Assembly: GCF_019991125.1 (NCBI RefSeq)
Contig: NZ_JAGENB010000005.1
Location: forward strand, 186,001 to 250,000
Length of the DNA stretch: 64,000 nt
Reading direction: 5' to 3'
Source: Phyllobacterium calauticae
GTDB lineage: Bacteria; Pseudomonadota; Alphaproteobacteria; Rhizobiales; Rhizobiaceae
Part shown: positions 36,679-45,464 of the stretch, one piece after another
How the letters are laid out: every line of letters starts with the position of its first letter
Numbering within the stretch: the first letter of the stretch is position 1
Notes under the pieces: generated by a model
What the model was told of the DNA's origin: nothing
The model's input: only the letters and a program-made list of their open reading frames with translations
Database searches by the model: none
Program-made: the position numbers and the translations under genes

Positions 36679-37971
36679 ATGGCTGAACTGCAAATATCCG
36701 GCGATCTGATCGCATCCGAAAACGACAAGCGCGGTGCGGCGCACAACAGCGATTTCGAGGCGCTGGGCGCGCATCTTGCCCGCCGCAACATCGATATCGA
36801 GACGATCACCGCCAAGGTGGCCGATTTCTTCGTCGCGGTTCCCTCGTGGGGCGTCGGTACCGGCGGCACGCGCTTTGCCCGGTTTCCGGGGCAGGGCGAA
36901 CCGCGCGGAATTTTCGACAAGCTCGATGACTGCGCGGTCATCCACCAGCTGAGCCGCGCGACGCCGACCGTCTCGCTGCACATCCCCTGGGACAAGGCTG
37001 ATCCGCAGCAGCTCAAAGCCCATGCGGAGGCGCTCGGCCTCGGCTTCGACGCGATGAATTCCAACACCTTTTCCGATGCGCCGGATCAGGCGCATTCCTA
37101 CAAATACGGCTCGCTCAGCCATGCGGATGCGGCGACGCGCAAGCAGGCCATCGCGCACAATATCGAGTGCATCGAAATCGGCAATGCCATCGGCTCGAAG
37201 GCCCTGACCGTGTGGATCGGCGATGGATCGAATTTTCCCGGCCAGAGCCATTTTGCCCGGTCGTTCGAGCGCTATCTCGACGCCATGGCGCAGGTCTACA
37301 AGGCGCTGCCGGATGACTGGCGCATCTTCTCCGAACACAAGATGTTCGAGCCCGCCTTCTATTCGACCGTGGTGCAGGACTGGGGCAGCAATTATCTGAT
37401 CGCCCAGACACTGGGGCCGAAAGCCTTCTGCCTGGTTGATCTCGGTCACCACGCCCCGAACACCAATATCGAGATGATCGTGTCGCGGCTGATCCAGTTC
37501 AAGAAACTGGGCGGCTTCCACTTCAACGATTCGAAATATGGCGATGACGATCTGGATGCGGGTTCCATCGATCCGTACCGGCTGTTCCTGGTTTTCAACG
37601 AGCTGGTCGATGCGGAGGAGCGCGGCGTCGAGAATTTCCATCCCGCGCACATGATCGATCAGTCGCACAATGTGACCGATCCGATTGAAAGCCTGATCTC
37701 CAGCGCCAATGAGATTCGCCGTGCTTATGCGCAGGCCCTGCTGGTCGACCGGGCGGCTCTGGATGGCTATCAGAACGGCAATGATGCGCTGATGGCATCG
37801 GATGCGCTGAAGCGCGCTTACCGGACGGATGTCGAGCCGATACTCTCCGAAGCCCGCCGCCGGGCAGGGGGCGCCATCGATCCCATTGCCGCCTACCGGG
37901 CCAGCGGCTACCGGCAAAAGGTCGGAAAAATCCGGCCGGCCAGCACGGGCGGCAGCGGCGGCATTATCTGA
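36679..37971 (+). CDS. rhaI: L-rhamnose isomerase
   Basis: This 430-residue TIM-barrel isomerase is of the Pseudomonas/rhizobial RhaI type. Metal and substrate residues are visible in WIGDGSNFPGQ, FSEHKMFEPAFYSTVVQDWG, LVDLGHHAPNTN and GGFHFNDSKYGDDDLDAGSIDPYRLF. The conserved Glu, Asp, His and Asp positions that bind the two metals are present. It converts L-rhamnose to L-rhamnulose for RhaK and RhaD. GGGGGAGGA precedes the ATG. A terminator follows, which ends the rhaDI operon. Confidence 0.96.
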   Translation: MAELQISGDLIASENDKRGAAHNSDFEALGAHLARRNIDIETITAKVADFFVAVPSWGVGTGGTRFARFPGQGEPRGIFDKLDDCAVIHQLSRATPTVSLHIPWDKADPQQLKAHAEALGLGFDAMNSNTFSDAPDQAHSYKYGSLSHADAATRKQAIAHNIECIEIGNAIGSKALTVWIGDGSNFPGQSHFARSFERYLDAMAQVYKALPDDWRIFSEHKMFEPAFYSTVVQDWGSNYLIAQTLGPKAFCLVDLGHHAPNTNIEMIVSRLIQFKKLGGFHFNDSKYGDDDLDAGSIDPYRLFLVFNELVDAEERGVENFHPAHMIDQSHNVTDPIESLISSANEIRRAYAQALLVDRAALDGYQNGNDALMASDALKRAYRTDVEPILSEARRRAGGAIDPIAAYRASGYRQKVGKIRPASTGGSGGII

Positions 37972-37998
37972 ACGGATTGCCGGCCGGTTGCATGATCA

Positions 37999-38031
37999 AG
38001 GCAGCGCCCCTCGCGCTGCCTTTTCTTTTTT
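37999..38031 (+). terminator. Terminator after rhaDI
   Basis: AAGGCAGCGC pairs with GCGCTGCCTT across a five-base loop, and a T-rich tail (TTTTCTTTTTTG) follows. Confidence 0.93.
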
Positions 38032-38114
38032 GTTTGACAGCGCCTGATACATTTGGTCTTATTCTACTATAAAACATTATATAACATAATAATAGAATAA
38101 CAAAGGGAACTGTC

Positions 38115-39644
38115 ATGAAATCACTGAAACTCGCACTCCTGTTGGGTTCGGCGCTGGTTGCCCTAAGCCCTGCGGCCTTTGCCCAGACCAAGGGCGGCGT
38201 CATCAATGTCGCGACCATCGGCGAGCCGCCGACACTTGACGCCATGGCATCGACGGCCGATCTGGTCGGCATTGTTTCCCAGCACATTTTCGAGACACTC
38301 TACACCTTTGATGAAAACTGGAACCCGACCCCGCTGCTGGCGGCAAGCCTGCCGGAGATTTCGGCGGATGGCAAAATTTACACGATCAAGCTGCGCACCG
38401 GCGTCAAGTTCCATGACGGCACCGACATGGATTCCGCCGATGTCGTCGCCTCGCTGAAGCGCTGGACCCAGATCGCCTCACGCGGCAAGCAGGTTGCGCC
38501 TCTCATCACATCCATTGACGCGGTTGATGCCTCGACGGTCCGCATCACGCTCAATGCCCCGCATGCACCGCTGCTGTCGCTGCTGGCGTTCAACAATGCC
38601 GCAGCGATCATCCTCCCAAGCGAAAAGCAGCAGAACCCAATGACCGACCCGGTCGGCACGGGCCCCTACAAGCTGAAGGAGCGCAAGGCGGACCAGTATA
38701 TCCAGCTCGTCCGCTTCGACGGCTACAAATCTCCGGAAGGGCGCGAGAATGGTTATGGCGGCGCCCGCCATCAGTATCTCGACGAAATCCGTTTCGTTCC
38801 TGTTCCCGATGCCAATACCCGGGTCGAAGGCGCGATTTCCGGCCAGTTCGACTATGCCGACAGTCTGCCTGTCGAGGCCTATGACCGCCTGAAGGGCCAG
38901 AAGGTCACCGAGCCGGTCCTGCTGAAGCCCTTCGGCTGGCCGGTCTTCGTGCTGAACACGGCGCAGGGCCTGACCAAGAGCCAGGATATGCGCCTGGCGA
39001 TCCGCGCTGCGCTCAACGTGGAAGACATGCTGGCCGCCGCTTTCGGCAGCAAGGACTTCTATGCGCTGAATGGATCGTTCTATCCGGCATCCTATAGCTG
39101 GGCGAGCGATGCGGGCGTCAAGGATGGCTATAATATCGGCGATCCCGAAAAGGCGGCGACGCTTCTGAAGCAAGCCAATTACGACGGCAAGCCGGTGCGT
39201 ATTCTCACCAGCCGCCAGTATGAGTTCCACTACAAGATGGCACAGGTCGCTGCGGAATATCTGAAGGCCGCCGGGATCAATGTCGATCTGCAGGTGGTCG
39301 ACTGGGCAACGCTGACGCAGCGCCGTGCCGACCCGGCACTCTGGGATATTTATATCAGCCACAGCCCGTTCCTGCCGGAACCCGCGCTGATCGGCGCCCT
39401 GTCGACCAGTGCGCCGGGCAATTGGGATACACCGGCCCGCAAGGTGGCGGTGGATGCCTTCAATGCCGAAACGGACCCGAAGAAGCGTATCGCGTTGTGG
39501 GCGGACGTTCAGAAGGTGATCTACGCGGAAGCACCGATCATCAAGATCGGCGATTTCAACGCGCTGTCGGCCAAGTCGCCCAAGCTGGAGCACTTTACCC
39601 CGGCGCCCTGGCCCTATTTCTGGAACGTGTCGCTCAAGCAGTAA
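38115..39644 (+). CDS. Peptide-type ABC transporter substrate-binding protein (SBP family 5)
   Basis: This 509-residue periplasmic protein has a signal peptide that ends AFA before QTKGGVINVATIGEPPTLD. It has the family 5 landmarks VSQHIFETLYTFDENWNPTPLLA, KFHDGTDMDSADVVASLKRW and DPVGTGPYKL. These proteins bind oligopeptides, dipeptides, glutathione or other amide compounds. It leads an operon with two permeases, a metallohydrolase and a RidA-like gene, so the ligand is probably an amide- or ester-linked compound. A TTGACA element at 38034 and a very AT-rich leader precede it. AAGGGAAC is the ribosome site. Confidence 0.88.
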   Translation: MKSLKLALLLGSALVALSPAAFAQTKGGVINVATIGEPPTLDAMASTADLVGIVSQHIFETLYTFDENWNPTPLLAASLPEISADGKIYTIKLRTGVKFHDGTDMDSADVVASLKRWTQIASRGKQVAPLITSIDAVDASTVRITLNAPHAPLLSLLAFNNAAAIILPSEKQQNPMTDPVGTGPYKLKERKADQYIQLVRFDGYKSPEGRENGYGGARHQYLDEIRFVPVPDANTRVEGAISGQFDYADSLPVEAYDRLKGQKVTEPVLLKPFGWPVFVLNTAQGLTKSQDMRLAIRAALNVEDMLAAAFGSKDFYALNGSFYPASYSWASDAGVKDGYNIGDPEKAATLLKQANYDGKPVRILTSRQYEFHYKMAQVAAEYLKAAGINVDLQVVDWATLTQRRADPALWDIYISHSPFLPEPALIGALSTSAPGNWDTPARKVAVDAFNAETDPKKRIALWADVQKVIYAEAPIIKIGDFNALSAKSPKLEHFTPAPWPYFWNVSLKQ

Positions 39645-39663
39645 TCTGAAGCGTTCGGGCGCG

Positions 39664-39680
39664 GGCGGCTGCAAGCCGCC
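39664..39680 (+). repeat. Hairpin between binding-protein and permease genes
   Basis: GGCGGC pairs with GCCGCC across TGCAA (39664-39680). There is no T run, so a stabilising or processing role is more likely than termination. Confidence 0.5.
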
Positions 39681-39731
39681 TGCCGCCAGTCCCTTCGTAT
39701 CGTAGCTCCCGCAGCAGGATCCAACCGGCCC

Positions 39732-40673
39732 ATGCTCCGTTACATCTTCCAACGCTTTATCGGCATGATTGTCGTGATGTTTCTGGTGGTGACCATCGTG
39801 TTCATCATCGTCCGCGTCACGCCCGGCGATCCGGCGGCCGTCATGCTCGGACCGGAAGCAACCGCTGCCGATATCGCGCAGTTGCGGACAGCGCTCGGGC
39901 TCGACCGCTCCATCCTCGTCCAGTACGTCTATTTCATCGGCCAGTTACTGCAGGGCGATCTCGGACGGTCGATCTTTCTCGACCAGCCCGTGCTGACGGC
40001 ATTGGCGCAGCGCGCCGAGCCGACATTTTTCCTCACGGTTTTCTCGATCCTCATCGCCAGTGCCATTGCGATTCCCATCGGGGTCTATGCCGCGTACCGG
40101 CGCGGATCGATTTTTGATCAGGCCGCAACGGCGCTGGCCATGCTGGCCGCCAGCATTCCGAGTTTCTGGCTCGGCCTGATCCTGATGCAGGTGTTTGCCG
40201 TCCGCTTCGGCATCTTCCCGGTCTCGGGTTATGGCGGACCGGACACGACGCTGGGCGAGCGACTGTATCATCTCGTTTTGCCGGCTTTTGCGCTGGGAAT
40301 CGTTTCATCGGCGCTGATCATGCGGTTTACCCGCGCTTCGATGCTGGATGTGCTGGGGGATGACTACATCCGCACCGCCCGGGCCAAGGGTGTTGTCGAG
40401 CGCAGCGTCGTGCTCAAGCACGCATTCAAGAATGCGCTGATCCCGATCATCACCGTCGTTGGCCTGACGGCCGCCGTGCTCATCTCCGGTGCGGTGGTAA
40501 CGGAGACGGTGTTCGGGTTGCCCGGTGTCGGCAATCTCGTCGTCTCGGCTGTGCTGCGCCGCGATTACCCCGTCATTCAGGGCGCGCTCCTCATCATCGC
40601 CGGGCTCTACGTCCTCATCAATTTCGCCATCGACATGCTTTACCTCGTCGTTGATCCAAGGGTGCGCTACTGA
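39732..40673 (+). CDS. Peptide-type ABC transporter permease (DppB/GsiC-like)
   Basis: This 313-residue permease has six transmembrane helices. It starts MLRYIFQRFIGMIVVMF and carries the DppB blocks RVTPGDPAAVMLGPEAT, TRASMLDVLGDDYIRTARAKGV (the ATPase-contact EAA loop) and VVTETVFGLPGVGNLVVSAVLRRDYPVIQGA. Its stop overlaps the next permease start by one base. It forms the channel with the product of the next gene. Confidence 0.92.
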   Translation: MLRYIFQRFIGMIVVMFLVVTIVFIIVRVTPGDPAAVMLGPEATAADIAQLRTALGLDRSILVQYVYFIGQLLQGDLGRSIFLDQPVLTALAQRAEPTFFLTVFSILIASAIAIPIGVYAAYRRGSIFDQAATALAMLAASIPSFWLGLILMQVFAVRFGIFPVSGYGGPDTTLGERLYHLVLPAFALGIVSSALIMRFTRASMLDVLGDDYIRTARAKGVVERSVVLKHAFKNALIPIITVVGLTAAVLISGAVVTETVFGLPGVGNLVVSAVLRRDYPVIQGALLIIAGLYVLINFAIDMLYLVVDPRVRY

Positions 40674-41542
40674 TGACCGATATCGTTTCACCCGTTCCCG
40701 CCAGCGAACGCAGCAAATTCCTGCGCGTTCTCCTGCGCCGCAAGACCGTCCTGTTCGGCCTGATCGTTCTGGCAATCTTCATCACGCTTGCCATTCTCGC
40801 GCCGCTCATTGCCCCCTATGCGCCGAACAAGCTGTCGATCGTCAACAGGCTGAAGCCGCCGAGCGCCCAATGGATTTTCGGCACCGACGAGTTCGGACGC
40901 GACGTGTTTTCGCGCACGATCTATTCCGCCCGGCTGTCGCTGCTCGTTGGTTTTGCCGTGGTGGTGCTCGCCTCGCTCATCGGTGTTACGCTCGGTATTC
41001 TCGCCGGTTTCTTCCACAAGCTTGATGCGCCGATCACCCGGCTGATCGATGCGATGATGGCATTCCCCGACATCTTGCTTGCCATTGCACTGGTTGCGGC
41101 GCTCGGTCCGTCGCTGACGACGGTGATCATCGCGCTCAGCATCGTCTATGCGCCGCGGCTTGCCCGCGTGGTACGGGCCTCGACACTGGTCATCCGCGAA
41201 CTGCCCTATGTGGAAGCCGCCCATGCGCTTGGCATTTCGACGCCGCATATCCTGACGCGCCACATCCTGCGCAATCTGCTCTCGCCCATCCTCGTCCAGG
41301 GAACGTTCCTGTTTGCCCATGCCATGCTGGCGGAAGCCGGCCTGTCCTTCCTCGGGCTTGGCGTCAGCCCCGAAGTGCCGACCTGGGGCACGATGATTGC
41401 CGCAGGGCGGCAATATGTCGGTCAGGCCGACTGGATGACCCTGTTTCCCGGTATCGCCATCGTGCTCTCCGTTCTCTCCCTGCAGATGGTCGGCGACGGC
41501 TTCCGCGACCTCCTAGACCCCCGCCTCAGAAAGGATCTCTGA
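40673..41542 (+). CDS. Peptide-type ABC transporter permease (DppC/GsiD-like)
   Basis: This 289-residue permease has an N-terminal helix after KFLRVLLRRKTVLFGLIVL. It has the DppC landmarks FGTDEFGRDVFSRTIYSARLSL and YVEAAHALGISTPHILTRHILRN, and the end block LGLGVSPEVPTWGTMIAAGRQYV. It is translationally coupled to the upstream permease. The downstream amidohydrolase starts two bases after its stop. Confidence 0.92.
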   Translation: MTDIVSPVPASERSKFLRVLLRRKTVLFGLIVLAIFITLAILAPLIAPYAPNKLSIVNRLKPPSAQWIFGTDEFGRDVFSRTIYSARLSLLVGFAVVVLASLIGVTLGILAGFFHKLDAPITRLIDAMMAFPDILLAIALVAALGPSLTTVIIALSIVYAPRLARVVRASTLVIRELPYVEAAHALGISTPHILTRHILRNLLSPILVQGTFLFAHAMLAEAGLSFLGLGVSPEVPTWGTMIAAGRQYVGQADWMTLFPGIAIVLSVLSLQMVGDGFRDLLDPRLRKDL

Positions 41543-41544
41543 TC

Positions 41545-42756
41545 ATGCCCGCCCCCTCCGCAACCGACGGCCGTTTGCTGCTGACCAATGTCAAGCCGGT
41601 TGCCTTTGGCCCCAATACACCTTCCGGCACCATCGATATCCTGATCGGTGCGGACGGAAAAATCGCCGAATTCGGCCCCGCCCTGAACGTCGCCGGCGAT
41701 GCCAGGCGCATTGACATGAAGGGCGCCTGGATCTCGCCCGGCTGGACCGACCTGCATGCCCATGTCTGGCATGGCGGAACCGATATCTCGGTTCGCCCGC
41801 AAATCTGCGGTGTCGAGCGCGGCGTGACGACCATCGTCGATGCGGGCTCGGCGGGTGAAGCGAATTTCCACGGCCTGCGCGAATATATCATCGAACCGGC
41901 AAAGGAGCGCATCAAGGCTTTCCTCAATCTCGGCTCGATTGGTCTTGTCGCCTGCAACCGCGTCAGCGAACTCAGCGATATCCGCTCCATCGATCTCGAC
42001 CGCACGGTCGCCTGCGTCAACGAGAACCGCGACCACATTGTCGGCCTGAAGGTGCGTGCCAGCCATGTCATCACCGGCTCCTGGGGTGTGACACCGGTCA
42101 AGGTCGGCAAGAAGGTGGCAAAAATTCTTAAACTGCCGATGATGGTGCATGTGGGCGAACCGCCTGCACTCTATGACGAAGTGCTGGAGATTCTGGGACC
42201 GGGCGATATCATCACCCATTGCTTCAACGGCAAGGTCGGCGCGAGCATCATCGAAGACGAGGATCTGTTCGAACTGGCGGAACGTTGCGCCGGTGAAGGC
42301 ATCCGGCTCGATATCGGCCATGGCGGCGCGTCGTTCTCGTTCCGCGTGGCGGAAGTTGCCATCAGCCGCGGCCTGCTGCCTTTCTCCATCTCGACCGACA
42401 TCCACCTGCACAGCCTGAATTATTCCGTGTGGGATCTGGGAACGACGATGTCGAAGCTGCTGAGCGTCGGCATGCCGTTCGACAAAGTTGTCGAGGCCGT
42501 GACGCTCTCCCCGGCATCGGCCATCGGCCTGCCGACCGACAATCTCCTCTCCGTCGGCAAGCCGGCCGAGTTCACCATCTTTGAACTGGTCGATTCAGAT
42601 CTCAGCGTCATCGATTCGCTGGGCTATGAAGCGACGCTGCACAAACTGTTCGAACCGCGCATGGTGGTTCTGGGTACCGAAACCATCGCGGCGAGCCGCT
42701 ATCAACCGGTGAAGCCTGAGCTGGTCAATCACCGCCATACCCATTCATACCGCTAA
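41545..42756 (+). CDS. Amidohydrolase/deacetylase-family metallohydrolase (cog3964)
   Basis: This 403-residue amidohydrolase-superfamily barrel has a full binuclear metal set. The pair His71 and His73 is in DLHAHVWHGG, the bridging Lys169 is in HIVGLKVRAS, His202 is in VHVGEPP, His225 is in THCFNGK, and Asp285 is in SISTDIHLHS. These enzymes are often called dihydroorotases, but the cog3964 members Atu3266 and Oant2987 were shown to hydrolyse acetyl esters of alpha-hydroxy acids such as acetyl-(R)-mandelate. The natural substrate remains open. It lies within an importer operon and next to a RidA-like gene, so it probably removes an acyl group from the imported compound. Confidence 0.88.
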   Translation: MPAPSATDGRLLLTNVKPVAFGPNTPSGTIDILIGADGKIAEFGPALNVAGDARRIDMKGAWISPGWTDLHAHVWHGGTDISVRPQICGVERGVTTIVDAGSAGEANFHGLREYIIEPAKERIKAFLNLGSIGLVACNRVSELSDIRSIDLDRTVACVNENRDHIVGLKVRASHVITGSWGVTPVKVGKKVAKILKLPMMVHVGEPPALYDEVLEILGPGDIITHCFNGKVGASIIEDEDLFELAERCAGEGIRLDIGHGGASFSFRVAEVAISRGLLPFSISTDIHLHSLNYSVWDLGTTMSKLLSVGMPFDKVVEAVTLSPASAIGLPTDNLLSVGKPAEFTIFELVDSDLSVIDSLGYEATLHKLFEPRMVVLGTETIAASRYQPVKPELVNHRHTHSYR

Positions 42757-42765
42757 GGAGCTCGC

Positions 42766-43263
42766 GTGAATCCCTCATCCAGCCCGGCTGTCGACGCCGG
42801 CACATCTCCTTACACCAGGCTGAAGGCGCTGGGCATCGTGCTGCCGCCGGCACCGCGTCCGATTGCCAATTTCGTTACCCACATTCAGGAAGGCAACATG
42901 CTGTACCTCTCGGGCCAGGGCCCGCGTGAGGATGACGGCTTCATGCATACGGGCAAGGTGGGCGATAACGTCAGCGTCGAGGACGCCTACGCCCACGCCC
43001 GGCTGACCGGCATCAACCTGCTGGCGGTCCTGCATTCCGCCCTGGGCGATCTTGGCCGCGTCAAGCAGGTGGTCAAGCTGCTCGGCATGGTCAATGCCGT
43101 GCCAGACTTTGCCGATCATCCGCTGGTGATCAACGGATGCTCCGATCTGCTGATCGACGTGTTCGGCGATGCGGGACAGCATGCCCGCTCGGCCGTGGGC
43201 TTCGGCTCGCTGCCGGGCAACATCACCGTGGAGATCGAGGCGATCATCGCCTTGAGGGGCTAG
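42766..43263 (+). CDS. RidA family protein (YjgF/YER057c/UK114 superfamily)
   Basis: This 165-residue protein is longer than canonical RidA (about 128) and starts with GTG after AAGGAG. The fold markers are GIVLPPAPRPIANFVTHIQEGNMLYLSGQGP and EDAYAHARLTGINLLAVL. The end AVGFGSLPGNITVEIEAIIALRG differs from true RidA, in which a conserved Arg near 105 binds the carboxylate. The subfamily therefore may have a different imine or no deaminase activity. Its neighbour, a SelA-like PLP enzyme, could release an enamine or imine that this protein clears. Confidence 0.82.
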   Translation: MNPSSSPAVDAGTSPYTRLKALGIVLPPAPRPIANFVTHIQEGNMLYLSGQGPREDDGFMHTGKVGDNVSVEDAYAHARLTGINLLAVLHSALGDLGRVKQVVKLLGMVNAVPDFADHPLVINGCSDLLIDVFGDAGQHARSAVGFGSLPGNITVEIEAIIALRG

Positions 43264-43265
43264 GA

Positions 43266-44099
43266 TCAGGAATGACTGCGCCAGCCCATCACCGTTTCGA
43301 TCCGTTCGGCAGATGCCTTGACCTCGGCCGTATAGCGCTCGGGGTCATCGGCAATCTTCTGCTCGGGCAGAACGATGGAGATGGTGGCAACGCAGGTGCC
43401 TTTGTCGTCGCATACGGGCGAGGCAACACAGGCAACGGCGTAGTCGGATTCGCCCGCCTGGATGGAAATGCGCGATTGCAGCGCCTCGGCAGCGGCTTTC
43501 GACAGCGCTGCCGGTTCGATGACGGCACGGCCGGTGGGCGAGGATTTGGCGCAGCGCTTGAACAGATCCAGCCGTTCGGCTTCGGGCAGATGGCCGACAA
43601 GCAGGCGGCCGGATGCGGTCCAGTTCAGCGGCACGCGCGTACCGACGCGCGACGTGACATGGAAATGGCCGGGACCATCGGCCATGGCCAGAACCATCAT
43701 GTGATCGCCGTCGCGGCCGCAAACCTGGACCGTTTCACCCGATACGCGGCTGAGATTGTGCATTTCGTGGTTGGCGACGTCGAGAAAATCCAGCGAGCGG
43801 GCATAGGCGAGACCGTAGTGGTAAAGCCGTGCACCCAGCCAGACGGAGCCGTCATTGTTGCGGGAGAGAAGGTTCTTCTCAACCAGATCGTCAATGATGA
43901 CATAGACGGTGGACAGCGGCGCGCCGATGGCCTTGGCAATGCCGTAGACACCGGCCGGACTGCCGGTTTCGTAGAGATAGTCCAGGACCTGCAAGGCACG
44001 GTCGATGCCGCTGACGCGGGAACGGCGGCCCGTCGCTTCCGGTTGTTCGGTTGTCTCAAGACCGGGGGCAGCGCCCATGTCTGATGTCTTTGCGTCCAC
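43266..44099 (-). CDS. IclR-family transcriptional regulator
   Basis: This 277-residue regulator has an N-terminal extension of about 30 residues, a winged helix (GIDRALQVLDYLYETGSPAGVYGIAKAIGAPLSTVYVIIDDLVEKNLL) and an effector domain with a GAF-like fold (ALQSRISIQAGESDYAVACVASPVCDDKGTCVATISIV). AGGAG precedes the GTG. It lies between the two plus-strand halves of the putative pathway and is divergent from the SelA-like gene, so it probably controls both halves. Its stop meets the RidA stop three bases apart. Confidence 0.87.
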   Translation of the reverse strand: MDAKTSDMGAAPGLETTEQPEATGRRSRVSGIDRALQVLDYLYETGSPAGVYGIAKAIGAPLSTVYVIIDDLVEKNLLSRNNDGSVWLGARLYHYGLAYARSLDFLDVANHEMHNLSRVSGETVQVCGRDGDHMMVLAMADGPGHFHVTSRVGTRVPLNWTASGRLLVGHLPEAERLDLFKRCAKSSPTGRAVIEPAALSKAAAEALQSRISIQAGESDYAVACVASPVCDDKGTCVATISIVLPEQKIADDPERYTAEVKASAERIETVMGWRSHS

Positions 44100-44122
44100 G
44101 TTCAGGCTCCTGGCAGGCTCGA

Positions 44123-44165
44123 TTGATGTTCAAACAGTTTATTACATTATAATGGCATATATGCC
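44123..44165 (+). promoter_or_regulatory. Candidate promoter and IclR operator for the SelA-like gene
   Basis: TATAAT (44148-44153) abuts the perfect 12-bp palindrome GGCATATATGCC (44154-44165), with a TTGATG at 44123 and a 19-base spacer. The palindrome falls at the expected start of transcription, so a repressor there would block initiation. Confidence 0.5.
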
Positions 44166-44212
44166 TAGAAAATGGAATGTGTTGCAAGCGGCAACATTTC
44201 GAGGAGATTAGC

Positions 44213-45424
44213 ATGACAGACTCTCACAACCCCGACGATATTCGCGAAACGCTCGGGTTGCGACCCGTTATCAACGTGTCCGGCACGATGACCTCGCTGG
44301 GAGCGTCGATCGTGGTTCCGCAAGCGGTTGCCGCCATGACAGCAATCCTGCCGCAGTTCGTCGAGGTCAACGACCTGCAGAAGAAGGCGAGCCCGGTGAT
44401 TGCCCGGCTGACCGGCGGCGAGGCCGGCTTTGTCACGGCGTCCTGCTCCGCCGGCATCAGTCTTGCGGTGGCTGCGGCCATGACGGGGAATGATCTTGCC
44501 GCCATCGAGCGCTTGCCTGACACCACGGGCCTGAAGGACGAAGTCATCATCCAGATGGGCCATGTGGTCAGCTACGGCGCTCCGGTCGATCAGGGTATCC
44601 GGCTCGCCGGTGCCAAGGCCGTCCTGGTCGGTCAGGCGACATCCTGCTACCCCTATCATCTCGATGGGGCGATCAACGAGCGCACTGCCGCTGCCGTCTT
44701 TGTTGTCTCGCATCACACGGTTCAGTACGGCCTCGTTGCCCTGCAGAAGTTTGCCGAAGTCTGCCACGCCCGCGGCGTGCCTGTTATCGTCGATGCGGCG
44801 TCCGAATATGATCTGAAGATTTTCCTGGAGCAGGGGGCCGACATCGCGCTTTACTCCGCGCACAAGTTTTTGGGCGGTCCGACGGGCGGTATCGTCGCCG
44901 GTGCCAAGGATTTCGTCCGCAACACCTTCCTGCAGAACATGGGCATTGGCCGCGGCATGAAAGTGGGCAAGGAGAGCATCCTTGGAACCATCGCCGCACT
45001 CGAAGCCTGGGAGAAGCGCGACCATGCGGGTATCCGCGAGCGGGAAACCGGTTATCTCAACCTCTGGCAGCAGACGCTTGCGGGCAAGCCGGGCGTCACG
45101 GCAGTCATCGAGCCCGATCCGACACACAATCCGCTCGACCGCCTGCGCGTCACCATCGAACCGCAGGCCGCCCACATTTCCGCCTGGGATCTCGCCGATG
45201 CATTGGCACAGGGCGCGCGCCCGGTGATCGTCCGGGACCACGAGGTCGAACACGGCTATTTCTATATGGACCCGTGCAATCTGCATCCGGGAGAAGAAAC
45301 CATTGTGGCCAGCCGTCTGACGGAAGAGCTCGGCAAGGCGCGCGCGTCCAACGCGATCATCTCGACCCCGGTTGAAAACCGCTACGCACGGCGCATGGCC
45401 GGTCTCATGCGCTGGCCCGACTGA
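44213..45424 (+). CDS. SelA-like PLP-dependent enzyme (DgaE/YhfS-type ammonia lyase-like)
   Basis: This 403-residue fold-type I enzyme has Lys218 in [13 protein letters not shown] as the PLP lysine, and Asp194 in [10 protein letters not shown]. The N-terminal [19 protein letters not shown] block is shared by SelA-like proteins such as D-glucosaminate-6-phosphate ammonia lyase (DgaE) and the cog3964 neighbour found in Enterococcus. GAGGAG before the ATG fixes the start. True selenocysteine synthase is unlikely, since the protein is shorter than SelA and no selB or tRNA-Sec gene is near. An alpha,beta-elimination giving an enamine is the best guess. Confidence 0.8.
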   Translation: MTDSHNPDDIRETLGLRPVINVSGTMTSLGASIVVPQAVAAMTAILPQFVEVNDLQKKASPVIARLTGGEAGFVTASCSAGISLAVAAAMTGNDLAAIERLPDTTGLKDEVIIQMGHVVSYGAPVDQGIRLAGAKAVLVGQATSCYPYHLDGAINERTAAAVFVVSHHTVQYGLVALQKFAEVCHARGVPVIVDAASEYDLKIFLEQGADIALYSAHKFLGGPTGGIVAGAKDFVRNTFLQNMGIGRGMKVGKESILGTIAALEAWEKRDHAGIRERETGYLNLWQQTLAGKPGVTAVIEPDPTHNPLDRLRVTIEPQAAHISAWDLADALAQGARPVIVRDHEVEHGYFYMDPCNLHPGEETIVASRLTEELGKARASNAIISTPVENRYARRMAGLMRWPD

Positions 45425-45464
45425 CCGGCGCATCGCCATCTGCCAACGGAAAGGATTTGTACTC

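Noticed and set aside
41545-42756. Dihydroorotase annotation
   Set aside because: The sequence has the cog3964 features, and pyrimidine genes are absent. Characterised relatives do not hydrolyse dihydroorotate.
44213-45424. True selenocysteine synthase
   Set aside because: The protein is SelA-like but shorter, and no selB, selD or tRNA-Sec gene lies nearby. The context is catabolic.
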